64,000 nucleotides of DNA from positions 1,337,001 through 1,401,000 of the forward strand of contig NC_134013.1 in the NCBI RefSeq assembly GCF_040712315.1, given 5' to 3'. Origin of the DNA: Castanea sativa (lineage: Eukaryota > Streptophyta > Magnoliopsida > Fagales > Fagaceae). Positions within the stretch are counted from its first letter, which is position 1; each line of letters begins with the position of its first letter. Positions 1-10,892 of this stretch are shown here, one piece after another. The position numbers were made by a program, and so were the translations under genes. The notes beneath the pieces were generated by a model. That model was not told the origin of the DNA. It did no database searches and worked only from the letters and a program-made list of their open reading frames with translations.

Positions 1-270
1 AGTGGACAAAATAGAATCGAATAATAAGACTGAATAGGTCCAAAGATGACCAAATAAGATTGAAGTGGATTGAATAGGACTGAATAAGATCAAAGTGGAT
101 AGGGTCGACCGAACAGAACTGAATGTACCAAATAAGACCGAATTGGAATTAATAAGATGGAAGTGGACCTAATAGACCAAATAGAAGCAAAGTGGACCGA
201 CTAGGATTGAATAAGACCAAAGTGGACTACATAAGATTGAATAGGACCAAATAAGATTGCAATGGGTGCA
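1..270. repeat. Degenerate purine-rich minisatellite
   Basis: The first 270 bases consist of loosely repeated phrases of about 20-30 bases built from 'gaataagac', 'caaagtgga' and 'aataggac'. The copies are too diverged to fix one unit length. The array is cut by the window edge, so its full extent is unknown. No coding potential is seen. Confidence 0.6.
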
Positions 271-334
271 ATGGAGTTCTATTTTAAACTTGATAACAAA
301 GTTTCTTTCTAAACTAGTTTGGAGAGAAATCGTT

Positions 335-883
335 CAAACTTTTTATATATTTTTATATTGAGTGCGAATTTTGAAAATCTAATCGTAGGATTGAATGTTC
401 TTATTATATTTTTCATGCTTGCAAAATTATTTAGAAAATTATTTTGTTAATTTTATATCACAATTTACTTATTTATGTAATTTTTTTTGGAATTTGATTT
501 CCTCAAAATTGATTAAATCGAGTTTGAATAAAGTTTCACTTCAAACTAGTTTAGAGAAAAATTCTTCAAAATTATTCATATATATATATTTTAGGTATGA
601 ATTTTGAAAATTTAACTGTTAAATTTTATGTTACTTATGTTCTTAACATACATATCAAATTTCATTCAAATTGGATGTTAGTTACTATTCGATCAATAAA
701 CATATATTTTATATACAATTTTAGATTACAAAAATATGAAACTTTAACATTTCTTTAAAGACATAGCAATCAATCTTTGATCATCTTAAAATTTTACAAG
801 TATGAAGAATATAATAAGAACATTTAATCTAACAGTTAGATTTTAAAAATTCGCACTTAATATAAAAATAAATAAAGAGTTTG
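335..883. repeat. Inverted repeat, ~95-bp arms, AT-rich
   Basis: The left arm (about 335-430) and the right arm (about 788-883) are diverged reverse complements; both contain 'agtgcgaattt', 'aaaatctaa' and 'gttcttattatatt'. A third, direct partial copy of the same text lies near 565-645. The layout resembles the ends of an old foldback element or MITE. No target-site duplication was identified. Confidence 0.5.
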
Positions 884-1077
884 ATGGGCTTCTCAAAAAT
901 CAAAAATAAAAAATCACCCCCAAAAACAAGTTATTGTATAGCATGGACACTAGGGATATAGTAGTCCAGTGCTATTACCACCAAACGACGCCGGGTTGGC
1001 CTCACCTCAAACATAAAAACAGTGCAAAAGACTGAGCTGAGCTGAGCAGAGCAGCAGAGAGAGAGAGAAAGGGAGCG

Positions 1078-2122
1078 ATGTTAGCAATAGGGAGCGCGAT
1101 TCGAAGGATCCACACAACTGTAGATGCTCCACGCCTTACCAGATTCGCTCTTCATCCCCCTAAATCTGTATGTGTCACCGCTTTCTCTCTCTCTCTCTCT
1201 CTCTCTCGCTCGCTCGCTCGCTCTTCTTCAGCTTTAGTCCTAATTCATAATACATTGTATATTTCTGTGTCTCAAAAGATTTACTCAATGTTATTGCAAA
1301 AAAATTTCATCGAAATTGTTTGTGATTATTTGATTTTTCCAATTTTTTATTATAAATTTTAGGTAGAGGTGGGATTTGCTGATGGTAGCATCTTTAATTT
1401 GTCAGCTGAATTTCTAAGAGTACACAGCCCAGCGGTTGACAGCAAGATCAGGTCTATTGGTGGTGAAAAGGTGATTTTCTTATCTCTATAATTTTGCCCC
1501 AAAAAAGAAAAAGAAAAAGTGTTGTTACTTTGATGGTGGATTTTTCATTAAGGCCTCAAACAATGAGCTCATTTGTCTAGTTGGAAAGAAACATGTTTTC
1601 TCACTTTCAAATGAATTGGGGTCTGTTTGGTAATATTGTTCTAATAACGTTGTTTAAGTGTTGTGAAAATTCGTGTTGTGATGTTTAAATAATGAAAACT
1701 ATTGTTTAAACAACGCTACCAAACAGGCCCCGATTATCGCGGTATATGTTTCGTGTTCCATGATTTTAACTTGACTCAAACCAGGTGATTTCTGGAAGGC
1801 GTCATGTGGGAATCATGTCTGCAGAGCCTGTAGGAAACTATGGGGTAAGGTACTGCTAAGTTTGATTAAGTTTGGGCATCATTGTTTAAATTTTTGTTTC
1901 CGGAAATGTATCTGCTAACAAATTTTTTCACATTTGATGATGTGATGCTGTTCTCATTTTGGTTGATGTGTTAGGATTGTTTTTGATGACTTGCATAAAA
2001 CTGGGATATATTCGTGGGATTATTTTTATGAGCTTGGTAGCAACAAATTTACCCTCATGAGAAATTATATCAAAACATTAAAGAAGCATGGACTCACGCG
2101 GGATCCACGTAGAAGAAAATAG
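1078..2122 (+). CDS. DUF971 / GBBH-like N-terminal domain protein, 136 aa
   Basis: Four exons: 1078-1167, 1363-1470, 1785-1849 and 1975-2122 (411 nt with stop), all with GT-AG introns. The protein opens with a short basic stretch (MLAIGSAIRRIHTT), possibly a mitochondrial presequence. It then carries the DUF971 core: VEVGFADGSIFNLSAEFLRV, HSPAVDS, the GIMSAEPVGNYGVRIVFDD segment, and the closing IYSWDYFYELGSNK and MRNYIKTLKKHGLTRDPRRR. This fold is the N-terminal domain of gamma-butyrobetaine hydroxylase and also occurs alone in small plant and bacterial proteins; its biochemical role is not established. The 5' leader is GA-rich (1041-1071) and intron 1 opens with a CT run. The family call is solid and the function is open. 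Confidence 0.9.
1618..1731. mobile_element. Small MITE in intron 2 of the DUF971 gene
   Basis: About 114 bp bounded by inverted termini: 'ggggtctgtttggta' on the left and 'taccaaacaggcccc' on the right. Both are the 'GTTTGG' type common in eudicot MITEs. The interior is AT-rich and noncoding. No clear target duplication was found. Confidence 0.55.
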
Positions 2123-2689
2123 CGGACTTCTGTCATATCATCCTAGCTTGTTCTTCAATTGATGTCATATCTTCTTGTCTAGCAAGGTATCCACCATTTC
2201 CACCAAGCTGACAATTGTTATGTAACTAGAAATCTGTATATAAGAATTTACTGTGGTTGTTTTTTGATGTATTGATACGGATTGATTGCTGGAGACCTTA
2301 AAAGAGAATTGGTCATTCATTACATCATTCTTGTTGTCAATATAGGCTATCATCAGTGCACCTGTAGTGTGTAAATCAGTTGGCCTTCTATAACTGCCTT
2401 GTTGATCTGTTTATATGTACTTCCAGGTTATTTTACTTCCTTGATCATTTCTTCATGATATCTTGGATCAAAATAAATGACAAGTGATTTAGAAAAATGG
2501 TTTAGCTGATTTTTATACTATTGTTGTGCTAATCTCTTGGTTTTGGGAGCAGTTATCACTCTAATCTCTTGGTTGCCCATATGACAGGATCATACATAAA
2601 AGAAATGTAACCTAACCATTGTATCACTTTTAATTTACATAGTCTTGTTAGGGCAACTGAATTATTTATTGGTTTCATTAATCTCTTAA

Positions 2690-3717
2690 GGGTAAATTGC
2701 AAAACACACTCCTAAAGTTTGGAGTTGTTTGGATTTTACATTCTGAAGTTTGAAAAATTGGAATTTACACCCTGAAATTTACTTCCATTAGCAAAAAGGG
2801 CCCCTCCGTTAGTGTACTTACCTACATGGCCGTTAAGTGACACACGGGAGTCTGATGTATAATTTTTTGCTACATTAGCCAACCCAGTACGATGCAGTTT
2901 CACATAAAGTTTAATTCCACAAGACCAGGCCACTCAACAACGCCATTTTGGCTGAAATCAAAAGATTCAAAACACAAACTGTTCTATGCATTCTCTCTGA
3001 AATCAAGACACCAAATTGAATTCCAAAAGACCAAGCCCACTGTTCATTTGAGAGTTCGACGTGCATTGCTCTCTACATTCTCAGAGCAATGTAGAGAATG
3101 ATTCTCTACATTGCTCTCCATTATAATGATTTCTTATATCAAAACACTAGCATTCTAACAAATTTGTCAAAGGGTATACACATAAACTTAAACCAAGTTG
3201 GACCAGACATTTAACGTAAACTCAATTAGTCAACAATATAGGAAACAGGTAACAAACTCAAATCTTTGAGGCATTCTGCCAAACATCTAGCAGATAAGAC
3301 TGATAAAAGGATTAGAGACCAGCAAATAGAAACCCTTTTTCACTAAAGAAAAAAAAATCCAGCAATGGCAATGAAGAAAATGAAAAAGAAAAAGAGAGAG
3401 GGATAGAGCAGTTGGAAAGAAAGACCAAATACAGCCTCACCGTCGCCTTGGACCTGATTTGGTGGAGCTAGAGCCAGCGATGATGGAGCTGAGGGCTGGG
3501 TTTTGAGCTAGAGCTGTTTGTGGGGTTCGTGGCAGTGTAGTCGATACTGTATTGGTATGGGCTGTATTGGCTGATATGTATCGTACTTAGCTGGTATGTA
3601 TTGTACCGGTACGTATACTGATATCGAAATGCCAACGTTTCGCACCGATTTAAATACCGGCCAATTTCGGGTAATATCGGCTGGTACCGAGCGTACTGGG
3701 CAGTATAGAAAAAAGCT

Positions 3718-3754
<37 letters not shown>

Positions 3755-4501
3755 TAGTTTTGTAATTTTTGAATTTTGTATGGGCAGAATGGTAATTTAT
3801 TTGCATTAACTTATTAGTATTTTTTTTTCTTAGTATACAATGAACAATTAAGCTTTTTATTTTTTATATTGTGTTTTTTTTTCCTATTAATTGATGCTAA
3901 AGTCTAAAACCATGAATAATTTGTTCTGAATTGAGGTAACGTGTGTATGGTAAACTTTTATATTTATTATAATACACACACACATACACACATTCATACA
4001 TATATATATATATATATATATTTATTTATAAATATAAAAAATAACGGTAAACTCGAAACGGTACACCGGTAATGAAATATATCGTTCCACTGGTCAAACC
4101 GGTACAACCTCTGGTACGAGATTGACTTCCTTGGTTCGTAGGGAAGCATCACCAAGTTTGGGTATCTTATTTGGGAATGGATTTTTGAGTTCGGTTAAAC
4201 TACATCATTGCATCCTTGTTTTGTGTTTTGATTTCAACCAAAACGGTATTGTTCAGTGGGGCTAGTCTTGTGGAATTAAACTTTATGTGAAACTGCTGTT
4301 GTATTGGGTTGGCTATTGTGGCAAAAAATTACCTGTTAGACTCCAACGAGTCACTTAACGGCCATGTAGGTAAGTACACTAGCGGAGGGGCCCCTTTTGC
4401 TAACGGTAGTAAACTTTAGGGTGTAAATTCCAATTTCTTAAACTTTAGGATGTAAAATCAAAGCAACCCTAAACTTCAGAAGTGTACTTAGCAATTTACG
4501 C
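2690..4501. mobile_element. Non-autonomous Mutator-like element (MULE), 1.8 kb
   Basis: Long terminal inverted repeats of about 300 bp lie at 2690-2985 and 4203-4501; the left tip reads gggtaaattgc and the right tip gcaatttacgc. The element is flanked by a perfect 9-bp direct repeat, atctcttaa, at 2681-2689 and 4502-4510. Long TIRs plus a 9-bp target duplication are typical of Mutator-like elements. No transposase reading frame is present, so it needs a helper. The interior holds degenerate 'GGTA'-rich text (3540-3720 and 4050-4130), a (TTTA)n run near 3717-3750, an AC/AT microsatellite (3972-4020) and a near-perfect palindrome (3084-3116). Confidence 0.85.
3084..3116. repeat. Perfect 16-bp palindrome with 1-nt spacer
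   Basis: The arms gagcaatgtagagaat (3084-3099) and attctctacattgctc (3101-3116) are exact reverse complements separated by one G. The same words ('gcattgctctctacattctc') occur just upstream at 3063-3082, so the palindrome probably arose by a local inverted duplication inside the MULE. Confidence 0.85.
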
Positions 4502-4510
4502 ATCTCTTAA

Positions 4511-5943
4511 TGAATAACACTAGGGATATACTCAATTTTGCATGTTGAAGTGGTTGACTGTGAGTGATGAACACTTTTTGACTGCTATTTTTTACATGGT
4601 CCTAGCTCTATTTTTTTCCACCACTCAAAATTAATCACTTCAGTAAGTTGTGAAATTGAGTGTATCCGTAGTATTGTTGTTTTTTAATTTAGGTGAAAAA
4701 AGTTCATGATGTGATGAATTCGTTCTTTTTTTTAATAGATGAATGCATTCCATTACATGAATGTATCGTAATAATTGCCATGTTGGAAAATTGAGATATG
4801 TATGAAATTTATATGTAAAATGGATTAAAAGGGTATTTCACGATTAAAACTTTATTTTCTAAAATTGACCCGGTATAAAATACTAAATCATTTTAAATTT
4901 TAAATGATGTGATACTAAATACATTTTTCAATTTATAATATTTAATTTGAATCATGAACTAGAAACATTTCAATTTTATTTCACATGGAGATTTCACATG
5001 GAGAGGAGGCTAATATATATGTTGGGCAATTAAGATTTGTTATCCGCTATCAAGCCATACACTTGTGTGGCAAGCACCAAGTTGATGGCTGCTAATCACA
5101 TGTGCAAAGTGAGAGAGGTTCAATAGAAAAACCAAAGATCCAAATATAATTTTTACGAACTACAATCATGAAGAAATGAAATGCAATTCGGAGTGTTACA
5201 GGAGTGACAATTGTAAGATTTGTATCAATTACTGTATAATTTATTTATTGTTTTAGGATAAACATGCATCCTATCTCAACTCTCTTTTTTTTTTCATTCT
5301 TTCGGTATTGATGATTGATAATAGCTTAAAAGTACAATATTATCTTAGTTTTGGTAGTCATTATCACATTTATTTTGTGTTTATTTCCACACTTACACGT
5401 AAATATGAGAGTTTACAAGTTTGCTCTAAAATATATACTCATTACGCGTATTTTCCTCTGAAAGTTGACCCAACGTTGAAAAATAGGAATTGACAATAAT
5501 CTCTTCATTTCTTTTCCTTACAACTTAGGTGTGACAATTTTATTCTAATAATACACCACCTTTATTGTCAAGCCTAAAGATAAGGATGATGTCAAATAAA
5601 ATAGATAACTTAGATTTTGAAGCTAAAAACTAGGAGATATTATCTCTGATTTTCTATTTGAATTTACCTTATATTACCTGTACAATACGTTAATACCTAT
5701 CTAATCTGTATTTTAAAAGAGATAAAACAGTTAGGCTACATTCCTTTTATGTGTGGACCGAAATGGATAGTTAAATGAAATTATTGTGAAGAAGTAAGCA
5801 CAAATTTAAAAATAATTTTACGTTTTTTGTCACTTCACAACATCTTTAATTTTCTCATTAAGAAAATAATTTTTATATGCTCTTTGTACAGCAGTGAAAT
5901 TAAAGAAGAGGAATTGGCTGCCTCGTTTTTTTAGTTCCTCTTA
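4511..5943. other. Gene-free AT-rich interval
   Basis: I see no conserved reading frame, RNA gene or well-bounded repeat here. The short open frame at 5308-5493 has no recognisable family motif and an AT-driven composition, so I treat it as chance. Confidence 0.5.
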
Positions 5944-6177
5944 TCACCTACCTATCTTTGGCTGTATGATATGCTTAAGGAATTGAGTAGCATAATCTGC
6001 AACTTTTTGAGCATGCATATCCGGAGATGAACAAATCAACCAAAGCCCAAAGTTAAACCTCATTTCTGTTGTTCCACAACAGTCAGCTGAGACCAAAAAA
6101 AAAATCTCAAGATCCACTTCATTTAACTGATCGAACATTCTGTCAAAAGCATCTATGAAATTTATCAGAACAGGCAA
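5944..6177 (-). other. Exon-like open frame, unidentified
   Basis: On the minus strand a 77-residue frame contains LINFIDAFDRMFDQLNEVDL and, further on, DMHAQKVADYATQFLKHI. Its composition looks like real protein rather than translated AT-rich DNA. A GT donor (GGTAGGTGATAAG) lies within the last codons, just after the QPKI residues, and a pyrimidine-rich tract ending in CAG lies inside the frame. It could therefore be one or two exons of a gene, or a gene relic. I could not assign a family and found no companion exons nearby. It is 0.6 kb downstream of the cysteine-rich peptide gene on the same strand but shows no link to it. Confidence 0.2.
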
Positions 6178-6761
6178 AAGATCTTCTGAAAGACAATTGT
6201 AACTTCAGCAAATGCCTAATTTTTCAAGTTATCACACACTTCTGATTCAAAAAATTCCATGAAAATCTGGGACAATAGTAGAGATTAGGATTCATGGGTT
6301 AGTGGGATTTAGCTCATTGAATTAGTGCAACGCCTCTTTGCCTATAACTTGCCTTTTCTACTATGCCATTTTGTAACGGCCAGATAGAAATGAAAATAAA
6401 GTACCTGATTCGCTATGCACGATATGTGAACATATAATTTGCATGTCAATTGTAGTTACATAGTATAACAAAAAATACAATACCATGAGAATTGTTATTG
6501 ATCGAGCACAAAGCTATTTAAAATATTGCTTCAGTAAAGTAATGTGAAGTTGGGACAATATAATTTTAGTAAACGCATACATAGAAATGAGAGATGACAA
6601 TGTAATTGATGATCAATACAACTGAGTATTCATCTTCATTCTTTTAGACTGTAGCACATCGAGAATTTATTTATTTTTTGAACGTTTGGTTCCTCGACTA
6701 GTCTAGTTGGGCTCACCTATATGGGAGAGTTGAGGTAATTGAGGAGGGACTGGAATTAAGG

Positions 6762-7302
6762 TTAGGCCGTAGCACAAGGATTACAGTCACATTTCTTGGG
6801 TTGAAAAGCACAATATCCGTAAGGCTTGTTGGGAATGTTGTAGTTGATGCCATAGCAGCAAGGCATGGTTTTGCAGGTATTTCCACTGCAACACCTGCAT
6901 TGCGAACAAACCTGAAAGAGTGCTAGCCTTCGTCGCGCCGCTCATTCATATGAGAGCCAGCAATCTTGAACATATTTAGGTACTCAGTTGGACCTATGGG
7001 CTCAAATGTTTCGGTTGATGTCTCAATTGGCATCTCGGCATTGGATCCTGGGTGCAGGCATGTAATTTATATAGTTGACATATGTTCTAAGGCCGATGTC
7101 TTATGAGACCATCTCATAAGATAATTTATTGTGTATTTAGGTTAATTTTTGAATTTGCATGATTAGGTGCTCAAGAGAGATCTTGAATTAGAGCCTTGCT
7201 CAAAAATCACGACTTAAACTTACCTGTAGTGATGATGAACTGAACAAAGATGAGTAGTGATAGTAATAATAACTTGAAATTAATAACTGTAAAATAGTCC
7301 AT
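6762..7302 (-). CDS. Secreted cysteine-rich peptide (DUF7866-type), apparent frameshift
   Basis: Exon 1 (7302-7224) encodes a signal-peptide-like start, MDYFTVINFKLLLLSLLIFV, and ends at a GTAAGT donor. Exon 2 (7047-6762) follows a CAG acceptor. It opens in frame with an acidic propeptide-like stretch (MPIETSTETFEPIGPTEYLN). The conserved end is in another frame: QVCSQCRCCSGNTCKTMPCC, then YGINYNIPNKPYGYC and KKCDCNPC. The ten cysteines match the small plant DUF7866 family, whose function is unknown. The frame changes by one base near 6937-6950, where the first frame meets TAG. An alternative acceptor about 20 bases upstream of the shift would restore the frame but skips the propeptide and lacks a pyrimidine tract. 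It could be a pseudogene, an assembly error or an unusual splice. Confidence 0.7.
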
Positions 7303-7348
7303 GGCTTATAGATGAACAGATACGTATGCTCACACTCTTAACTCCCAC

Positions 7349-7502
7349 ATACAAAGAGAGAAAGATGAGTGTGTTTGTATAGAATGGCAACAATGGAGAA
7401 GATGGTAACTTATTCCATAAGTGGGGCAATGAATGGATACCCGCACATACAGAAAGAGAGATAGATGAGCATCTATATATAGAATCAGATCAGTGGAGAA
7501 GC
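7349..7502 (-). promoter_or_regulatory. Upstream region of the cysteine-rich peptide gene with internal duplication
   Basis: Two similar ~55-bp blocks (about 7349-7403 and 7448-7502) lie directly upstream of the gene. Each contains 'agatgag', a 'tatagaat' box and 'agtggagaag' or 'aatggagaag'. The second has a stronger TATA-like tctatatata (7472-7481), 170 bases from the ATG. This suggests a duplicated core-promoter segment; transcription starts are inferred, not seen. Confidence 0.3.
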
Positions 7503-8263
7503 GATTTTGCCTCCTAGGTTTATACTAATTGGAACCCCTCACAAATTCTCTATATCACCTTCGGTTCACTATATACTTTATCAATCACAATTTGTCACGT
7601 ATTCTTTTTTACTCTTAAATTTTAATAAACTATTTAATTAACTAATTTATTTAATTTTCCTCCTAAGTAATTAACCTTCTAGAGCTAAAGTTTTAATGAC
7701 TTCATTCATTTAGCCTAAAATTTAAGTAAAGTCTCATAAAAAAATAAAAAAAAAGTAAAGTTTTAATAAAATTTTTAATTTCTATTATCTATTTTATATT
7801 CAATAATAAATAATTTTATTTCCTTAGTATTTAACTTTTATTCTTGTGTGAGAACATGAGATTTTCCTATGTGGAATGCATTATTTGAGAATTCTTTCAT
7901 TTAACATTCCATCTTATCTTTTAATTAGTTTTACACGTCACTCTTCTTTGAACGGTCTACCTAAATAATTAAGCTTCTACTTAACTAAGGATCTAATGAA
8001 TTATTTAATTATTATTATTAATTTATATTCAACAACAAATATAATTTTTTAGTATTTAACTTTTATTACGTGTGACAACTTGCAGTTGTATCACATTGTA
8101 CGTTTAAATCAATATATATATTGATTTGACCCAATATTTCTAATATTTTCAACTTAAATAGAAAATTTTTTTTTATACAAGATAAAATTTTTACTCTAGT
8201 CTAATTTAAGTGTATATGTGTGTAAAGCTCCTTCATAGAGATTTGAACTCCGGCCCCTACCCC
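7503..8263. other. AT-rich intergenic stretch
   Basis: No gene or bounded element is recognised. The text is AT-rich with loosely repeated 'agtatttaacttttatt' phrases (7828-7842 and 8051-8067), suggesting old internal duplication. Near 8225-8250 lies 'gatttgaactc', a phrase from a repeat family dispersed through plant genomes. Confidence 0.4.
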
Positions 8264-9379
8264 TAGGCCTGTTCACGGGTCAGGCCGGGTCAGTTTAAGG
8301 CCCAAATCGAACTTGACCCGGTTGGATCGGGTTGCTGAATTTTGAACCCGTATTTGATCAAATATTCGGGTTGGATTCGACGTTTCGAGTAATCGGATGA
8401 CCGGGTCGAAGTTGTCGGTTTATCGAGTGGCCTCAAATTTGGCTGGAATTTTTGACATAATTAAAATTGTCATAATTTCATTTTTTTAAGGCCTTTTTAG
8501 CCCAAATTACTTGGTTTGACAGTAGCTACAGAGAGAGGAGTGGACAGCGGTGGCGGTTAGGCATTGGAGGCGGAGAAGGGAGTAGGCTATGGCATTGGAG
8601 GTGGCTAGGGTTTGGATTTGGAGAATCAGTTTGAGGATTGTTGAATAGTGAACCAAAATACCAAATAGAGAAGTGAGACTATGAGAGTTTGAGGGAGCCA
8701 AGTAGAGAATTGAGACTGAAGAAGTGAAGAGGTGAGGAAGCATGAAGGTGAAGCCATAAGGCCCATGACCATGGAGTATCCAATTTGACCTTTGAGATTG
8801 AGTCTGAAGTGAAAATTGAAGAGGGTCAAGAGAGCCATTAGAGATATGGAGAGATATTCTAATTTGTAGAGTGTAATTGTCATCATTAAATTGGGTCTTG
8901 ATATTTTTGGATTATAAGTTTATAACTGTTGATTCAATTTTGAGTTATTGTATTTGTGCCACACGGCCCACATTACCACTGAAATCAGTCTTTAGTGTTC
9001 AGTCATATCACTGAGTGGAGTACTCAATTTTTACTCTTATCAAAACCGTTGATTTGAATTTTAATTTGAGTTAACGGTTGATGTGGGTATAGAATTTGTG
9101 TGAGAAAAAGTTAACTTTTGTTTTGGTTTATGCGTGGGCTGGCTGGCATTACTGGGCTGCTCCTGCTGGTTGCTGGCATATCATATATATTTTTTTGTAT
9201 AATAATTTGGTCGGTTTGGGTGAAATTTTTTTAAACCCGGATCCGGACCGAATTATTCGGTTATTTCACTTGCCAATCCATGATTGACCACAGATTGGAT
9301 TCAGAGTCGCCCATGGACCTTTGGTTCAAGCGGGTTCAGGTGGGCGGGTCGATTGGTTTGGGTCACTAGACACCCCTAC
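8264..9379. repeat. Possible non-autonomous DNA element ('taggcctgttcacggg')
   Basis: A 1.1-kb block begins 'taggcctgttcacggg' and ends 'ctagacaccccta', giving short imperfect inverted ends (taggcctgttc against taggggtgtct). The subterminal parts on both sides are rich in 'gggtc', 'cggg' and 'gggtt', as in plant hAT-like repeats. No 8-bp target duplication was found and no transposase frame is present. The open frames between 8507 and 8886 have no family signature. Confidence 0.35.
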
Positions 9380-10349
9380 TTATCCTCTACACTACACAAA
9401 CACTTATACTTGTAGAGTGACCACCGCACCAAAGGTACACGGCGGTTGAACAGACAATTAAACACATCACAAAAATATAATTAATTTTTTTTTTTTATAA
9501 TTAATTATATTGTTGATGTGAGTCACCACTAATCACCATGTAAGTTCGTAAATATTTTTGTTTTGCACTACAATGGGTAGAAATCTTAACAATTAAAATT
9601 TTTTTTTCTTTGGAAATAATTACGTGGAAGGATTTTAGTGGCAAGTAGTGAGACAATGCAGGGACGAAGCCGCAGAGAAAAACAAAATCCCCAATAAACC
9701 TCGCGAAGCGAAACTTCTCACTACTGAGAATTAGACTATACTCTCTATACGGCTTAAAACCCTTCTCTCTCTCTCTCTCTCTCTCTGAAAACGACGAACA
9801 AAGTTGTAAGGTGCATATTATGATAAGCCTTACTATTATCTACGATCTGCTAATTTTCCATTAATGCATTATTACTCGCTTAATTACTTGATAGTATTTC
9901 CCTAATATTATCTGTAAATCTAGGGTTTCTTATAACTTAGTTCTCTCTCTCTCTCTCTCTCTCACACATTGATTTGTCATATGTTGATTCGGATTTCCCT
10001 AAACAATACTGTGATTAAAATGGCTTATTGGCACCAAATGTGTAAATTTCTCAGTGTATAATTCCTACTATGTGATACTCATTATATTGAAATAGCTCGT
10101 AGACTGTGCGTTTGAGTTAACTTAATTGGTAAAGTCTCTTGTTGTTTGGTTCGAGGAGTCTCAACGAGATTTCTGTTACTTTCCAAGAGTTTATCAGTAT
10201 TTGGAATTTTGGAGGGCTTTATTAAAATGAATGTATATCTGGAGGAGGAAATAATTAATCATTTTGATATAGAGCACCTTTTCTGCCTTTGCAGGAATTG
10301 GGTTATGCGCGCATGTGTATATATATATATATATTAATATTATAGGTTC

Positions 10350-10511
10350 AGTACTTTATGTGATGTACCTTAAGTTCCCCAATTGTATTTATACACATGG
10401 CGGCATTAACCAATGCTGCAGAAACAGTATATTCTTTCCCGATGACAAGTAAATTCAATGTCATGTGTTTGAATTTAATCGGGGAATTTAAGGTACGACA
10501 CCTAAGGAACT
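10350..10511. mobile_element. MITE in 5'UTR intron of ATP synthase g (family copy 1)
   Basis: About 160 bp with imperfect 35-bp inverted ends. The left end reads agtactttatgtgatgtacc then ttaagttcccc; the right end is the complement of agttccttaggtgtcgtacc then ttaaattcccc. Related copies lie at 23358-23510 and 38428-38619. Immediately upstream (10105-10165) is a SINE-like fragment with 'ttaattggtaaagtctc' and 'ggttcgagga', resembling Pol III A and B boxes. Confidence 0.6.
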
Positions 10512-10892
10512 TCACCTAAGTTTTGTCTTATATATGTGTGTGTTCTTTTAGCAAATGAGATTTGGCTCAAATCGCTCTTCCTCCTCTCACAATAATGGAT
10601 GAATGGTAAGGTCGCGAGTGCAAAACTTACTGGATGGTTGTATAACTATATAGCTTGCCAATAAAGAAAAAAGGATTATATTCCTTTTTTTTTTTCTCTA
10701 TACAAAGTTATGGGGAATTTTTGTTTAAGGTGCTTGTCAAATTTAGGTCAATAAGAAAGTATTTGAATTTTGAATACATTTTTCATTGACAAAAATAGTC
10801 TCATCCATTATGAGGTGAGATGTTGGGTTTTAATTTTTTAGATGCCTAAATTTATCCATTTTTTTTGTAGAAATTTATAGTTTGGGGAGTTG

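Noticed and set aside
8225..8255. tRNA-like B box ('gatttgaactc')
   Set aside because: No cloverleaf can be drawn around it; it is a fragment of a dispersed repeat, also seen near 37770 and 57668.
8507..8886. Two minus-strand frames of 78 and 86 aa
   Set aside because: They lie inside a probable transposon and read as Ser/Leu-rich low-information sequence.
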